A stretch of 10,733 nucleotides of DNA from an uncultured Spirochaetaceae bacterium. GTDB lineage: Bacteria; Spirochaetota; Spirochaetia; SZUA-6; Bin103. Positions 8,321 through 10,733 of the stretch are shown piece by piece. The notes beneath the pieces were generated by a model that did not search any database, was not told the DNA's origin, and saw only the letters and a program-made list of their open reading frames with translations. Position 1 is the stretch's first letter. Each line of letters opens with the position of its first letter. Location of the stretch: NCBI GenBank assembly GCA_913043885.1, contig CAJWOB010000053.1, positions 1 through 10,733 of the forward strand, given 5' to 3'. The translations under genes were made by a program, and so were the position numbers.

Positions 8321-8339
8321 AGCACACTCGCCGTGTGCT
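8321..8339. promoter_or_regulatory. perfect 7-base inverted repeat upstream of the RraA-like gene
   Basis: AGCACAC (8321-8327) and GTGTGCT (8333-8339) form a perfect inverted repeat with a five-base centre, 11 bases in front of the preferred ATG at 8309 and after the truncated binding-protein stop at 8376-8378. The size and placement suit a dimeric repressor operator, or an RNA hairpin in the leader. No poly-T tract follows, so it is not a standard terminator. If the GTG at 8327 were the start, the repeat would overlap the coding region. Confidence 0.4.
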
Positions 8340-8375
8340 GGCGAACGGATCTTGGCAGCGCGGCGGAATGCGCGG

Positions 8376-8999
8376 TTAGCGCGCGGTAGCTCCCAAGCCT
8401 TCCAGCGGCACGCCCAGATAGCCGGCCAGCGCCTCGACGGACGACAGGTTGAAGACGCCGGCGTAGACCGACGGCAGCGTGATGCGGAAGCGGCGATCGT
8501 CGATCACCTCCCACACCGACTTCTCACCGCCCACCATCAGCGCGTTACGGGTACTGGTCTCGACGTCCTCGTTGTAGTAGATGAGGTTGACGGCGTCGAC
8601 GAGGTCACGCGACGTCAGGTCGTCACCGTCAGACCAGAGTAGGCCGTCGCGCAAGGTGATGGTCTTCTCGTCTGCCGACAGCTCCCAGCTCTCCGCGAGC
8701 TCCGGCTCCCATTCGAGTGTCTGTTGATTGCGCCGGACCGCCGCGCGCACCAAGCGCTCCGTGATGTCGGTGGTTGCCGTGTCGCGGGCCGTGATGTTGT
8801 TGAAGCTGGTCGGGGGGTTGATGTTGGCGAGGACAAAGCGGCCGCCCGGGGTACCGATCTCCCAGTCGCGGATCTATACGTCGACGACGCCCTCGAACTG
8901 GGCGGTGGCGGCCGCCGTATCGTCCCGACTGCCGCCGGCGAAGCCCTGCCATCCGGCAGCGACGAGCAGCGCCGTTGCTAGCAATAGAATCTTGCGCAT
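8376..8999 (-). pseudogene. peptide/nickel-type ABC transporter substrate-binding protein (SBP_bac_5), truncated, with in-frame TAG
   Basis: Extracytoplasmic binding proteins of this family capture oligopeptides or oligosaccharides for an ABC importer and are usually 500-650 residues. Only about 207 codons are present. From ATG 8999 the product starts with a Sec-type signal peptide (MRKILLLATALLVAAG, likely cleaved near GFA-GG; no lipobox Cys). It continues through GRFVLANINPPTSFNNI, LVRAAVRR...EPELAESWELSADEKTITL and a DLTSRDLVDAVNLIYYNED block, the conserved N-terminal domain of the family. A TAG at 8875-8877 interrupts codon 42, just after the signal region. After VYAGVFNLSSV the similarity fades, and TAA at 8376-8378 ends the frame, so the second lobe is absent. 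A strong ribosome site precedes the ATG. The permease and ATPase genes are not in the window. Confidence 0.7.
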
Positions 9000-9008
9000 C
9001 TAGTGGGT

Positions 9009-9016
9009 TCTCCTTT
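9009..9016 (-). promoter_or_regulatory. strong ribosome binding site of the binding-protein gene
   Basis: On the minus strand AAAGGAGA lies nine bases before the ATG at 8999, an excellent Shine-Dalgarno match. It confirms the start of a frame that is broken 42 codons later, and it is the clearest ribosome site in the window. Confidence 0.7.
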
Positions 9017-9035
9017 CTTGGTTCCGGAAGGCGGT

Positions 9036-9065
9036 GGTATCGCGCCCCAATCTATGCAGCGTCAA
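9036..9065 (-). promoter_or_regulatory. weak sigma70-like promoter candidate in the divergent spacer
   Basis: The 102-base spacer between the binding-protein and GH32-like genes contains, on the minus strand, TTGACG (9065-9060), a five-of-six -35 match, and GATACC (9041-9036), a poor -10 match, 18 bases apart. It sits just upstream of the ribosome site at 9009-9016. The -10 is weak and the consensus may not apply to this organism, so this is tentative. Confidence 0.2.
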
Positions 9066-9101
9066 ATAGCCTCGCGCCGCATTTGAGGTCAATGTCGGGC
9101 C

Positions 9102-9992
9102 GTGCCGAGCTACGCATCCAAGGTTCCGTTCTTCACCTTCCCTACTACCCTCCCCGAGCAGAAACAGGCCCTGGCCGACAACCCGCTGCTGCAGCAGATG
9201 CTGACCTACCGCAGCAACTACGACGGCGACCCGCACCGCCCTCTCTACCACTACGTGAACCCCGAGGGCACTCTCAACGACCCCAACGGCCTCTGCTATT
9301 GGCAGGGCAGGTGGCACCTGTTCTACCAGGGCTATCCGCCCGAGGACCCCCGCCAACATTGGGGCCACGCCGTCAGCGACGACCTCATCCACTGGCGCGA
9401 TCTGCCGTACGCCATCTACCCAGATCCCGAGGAATGCTGCTATTCCGGCTCCACGCTGGTGGAGGAGGACCGGGTTATTGCCATCTACCACGGCACCAAG
9501 GCGGGCACCATGGTCGCGGTTTCCGCCGACCCGCTGCTGCTCAACTGGGAGAAGCTCACCGGCGGACCGGTGATGCCCATGGCGGGTCCGGGCGACCCAC
9601 CACTCCCCTACACCGTCTTCGACCCGTGCATATGGAAGAAAGACGGCGCCTACTACTCGCTGTCGGCGGGGACGCAGCGCACCGGCCCCGGTGGCAAACA
9701 CATGCGCGCCGACTACCTACTGCGCTCCACCGATCTGGTTACCTGGGAGTACCTGCACCCCTTCGTCGACGACGACCACTACACACTGGTGGGCGACGAC
9801 GGCGCCTGCCCCTACTTCTGGCCGATCGGCGACTCCCACCACATGCTGCTGTTCTTCAGCCACATGAGCGGTGGCCAGTACCTCATCGGCGACTACGATC
9901 GCGGCCGGGACAAGCTGGTGGTAACCGATGGCGGGCTGTTCAACTTCGGTGCCGCCCACCCGTCGGGGGTCCACGCGCCCTCTGCGACGCCC
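9102..9992 (+). CDS. GH32-like glycoside hydrolase (five-bladed propeller), joined in frame to foreign sequence
   Basis: The frame opens at GTG 9102 (in-frame stop at 9084-9086) and never closes in the window. Residues 1-297 are a GH32 beta-fructosidase-like catalytic domain: NPEGTLNDPNG with the nucleophile-position D60, WHLFYQGYPP, HWGHAVSDDLIHW (87-98), CYSGSTL, and FDPCIWKKDG with D174 at the transition-state Asp position. The third motif, normally Glu-Cys-Pro, reads G-A-C-P-Y-F (234-239), so the usual acid/base Glu is not in place; D232 or D233 is nearby. GGQYLIGDY and VHAPSATP end the recognisable part. GH32 enzymes cut fructose-containing sugars, but this subgroup may have another substrate. 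No signal peptide is seen. The family's C-terminal beta-sandwich is missing because the similarity stops at residue 297. It is divergent from the binding-protein gene and probably served the same carbohydrate locus. Confidence 0.78.
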
Positions 9993-10733
9993 AATGCCGA
10001 CGGCAGCATCACCGCCAATGGAAACATCGGCGATGATGGTCAACCCAGCTCGTCAGACTTGGCCATTCATGGTTCGGGAACAACCACACTCAATAACGTT
10101 GGCGACATCCTGGCAATCGACTCGCTGCTGACTGACGCAGGCGGCACGACCGTCCTGCTCGGTAACGTTACAACCAGCGGCACAGGCCAACAATATGATG
10201 ATGCCGTGGTCATTGGCGATCATCTCGCACTGACCAACACAGGTAACCAGGGGATCGTGTTTTCAAGTGCGATCGATAACGATCTGAACACACCCTGGAA
10301 CGTCACGATTGACAACAGCCAAGGTGGCAGCATCCAGATCCTGGATACGGTTGGTTTACTATTGCCGCTGGGCAATTTGACTCTCAGCAACAACGTCGAT
10401 GGTTTGCAAATCGCCAACGGTGCCGACATCAGCCTCGCCGGCTTCTTTGATCAGACCGGCACTGGCCCGGTCCAGCTTGGTGGCAGTATCACCACGCAAG
10501 ATGCGTTTGTCAGTTTTGATGGTCCAGTCAACCTGACCAACGACATCAACATCACGTCAGCCACAGTGCCGTTCCAAGGTGCCAATGTTGACTTTGCCCA
10601 AGTCGTTGACCTGTTCAACAACAACCTGACCATCCAATCCGGCGACCAAGGCGACACGACTTTCGCCGGCGATATCGTTGGTGGTAATGCGGCCGGTGGC
10701 GATGTCAAAATTACTGGTAACAACGTCACGCTG
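9993..10733 (+). CDS. beta-helix repeat (filamentous-haemagglutinin/planctomycetal surface-protein-like) fragment, open at right edge
   Basis: These 247 codons continue the GH32 frame without a stop to the right edge. The product is rich in Asn, Gly, Thr, Asp and Ser with no Cys, and is made of loosely repeated strands such as TTVLLGNVTTSGTGQQYDDA, NLTLSNNVDGLQIANGADIS, GPVQLGGSITTQDAFVSFDG and TTFAGDIVGGNAAGGDVKIT. This is the style of giant right-handed beta-helix surface or adhesin proteins, common in Planctomycetes such as Rhodopirellula and in haemagglutinins. Composition changes sharply: 47-48% GC on two hand-counted 60-base lines against 68% in the GH32 part, with TTG, TTA, TTT, ATT and CAA codons that the GH32 part hardly uses. 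I read it as the middle of a different gene, most likely attached by a chimeric join near 9987-10020. A natural fusion cannot be excluded. Confidence 0.6.

Noticed and set aside
9000..9701. A 233-codon open frame on - over the GH32 region
   Set aside because: It is antisense to a recognised catalytic domain and has no family motif of its own.
8975..10036. A 353-codon open frame on + beginning before the GH32-like start
   Set aside because: It is the neighbouring frame of the GH32 sequence; the product is Arg/Pro/Gly/Leu low-complexity text, while the other frame carries LNDPNG, FDP and the rest of the family motifs.
10220..10729. Minus-strand open frames of 69 and 92 codons in the tail
   Set aside because: They lie opposite the continuous Asn/Gly/Thr-rich frame, and their Ser/Pro/Val-rich products are what its reverse complement would give.
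1..10733. CRISPR arrays, tRNA or rRNA genes, insertion sequences, phage or defence genes
   Set aside because: Read on both strands, I found no regularly spaced repeats, no tRNA-like cloverleaf, no transposase or integrase motifs and no known defence domains.

Overview
The window reads as a GC-rich, uncultured-bacterium type contig rich in carbohydrate genes. The gene set is an FG-GAP/VCBS repeat protein, an RraA-like protein next to an enolase-superfamily dehydratase, a CBM9-like protein, a class II xylose isomerase, and a GH32-like hydrolase with a distinctive 'NPEGxLNDPNG' opening. I associate this set with sponge, marine or sediment lineages such as Poribacteria and Latescibacterota. That is an impression from protein style only, and it needs a taxonomic search.

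Layout from left to right: (1) the 3' end of a phosphotransferase (APH fold) gene on +, running off the left edge; (2) convergent to it, an 898-residue FG-GAP beta-propeller protein on -, with 14 calcium-loop repeats; (3) divergent from that, an intact ketopantoate-reductase-family gene on +; (4) from about 9.0 kb down to 4.34 kb, a run of minus-strand genes: peptide/nickel-type ABC substrate-binding protein (truncated), RraA-like, mandelate-racemase-like, CBM9-like and xylA. RraA/MR and MR/CBM9 are joined by 4-base stop/start overlaps (ATGA and GTGA), so at least these three were one translationally coupled unit. (5) Divergent from the binding-protein gene, a GH32-like hydrolase starts on + at about 9102.

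The minus-strand run is heavily damaged, whereas the FG-GAP, panE-like and RraA-like genes are intact. I count four single-base frameshifts (xylA, MR, and two in CBM9), all at short G/C runs, and two in-frame TAG codons (CBM9 and the binding protein). The binding protein also lacks its C-terminal two thirds. Restoring one base each gives exactly 440 codons for XylA and 373 for the MR protein, and removing two bases gives 224 for CBM9. Each is a normal, fully aligned family length, so either the lesions are very recent or they are consensus errors in the assembly.

The last 0.75 kb is foreign in character. Near position 9990 the GH32 reading frame passes, without a stop, into an Asn/Gly/Thr-rich beta-helix repeat sequence resembling giant planctomycetal or filamentous-haemagglutinin-type surface proteins. 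GC falls abruptly (68% on one hand-counted 60-base line in GH32, 47-48% on two lines in the tail). The simplest reading is a chimeric join between two genomes. The alternative is a new enzyme-adhesin fusion.

Taken together, the central genes suggest uptake and breakdown of a plant- or algae-like carbohydrate: glycan hydrolysis (GH32), oligomer import (binding protein), sugar isomerisation (XylA), sugar-acid dehydration (MR family) and keto-acid cleavage (RraA-like aldolase). The pathway is inferred from neighbourhood and is not shown by the sequence.
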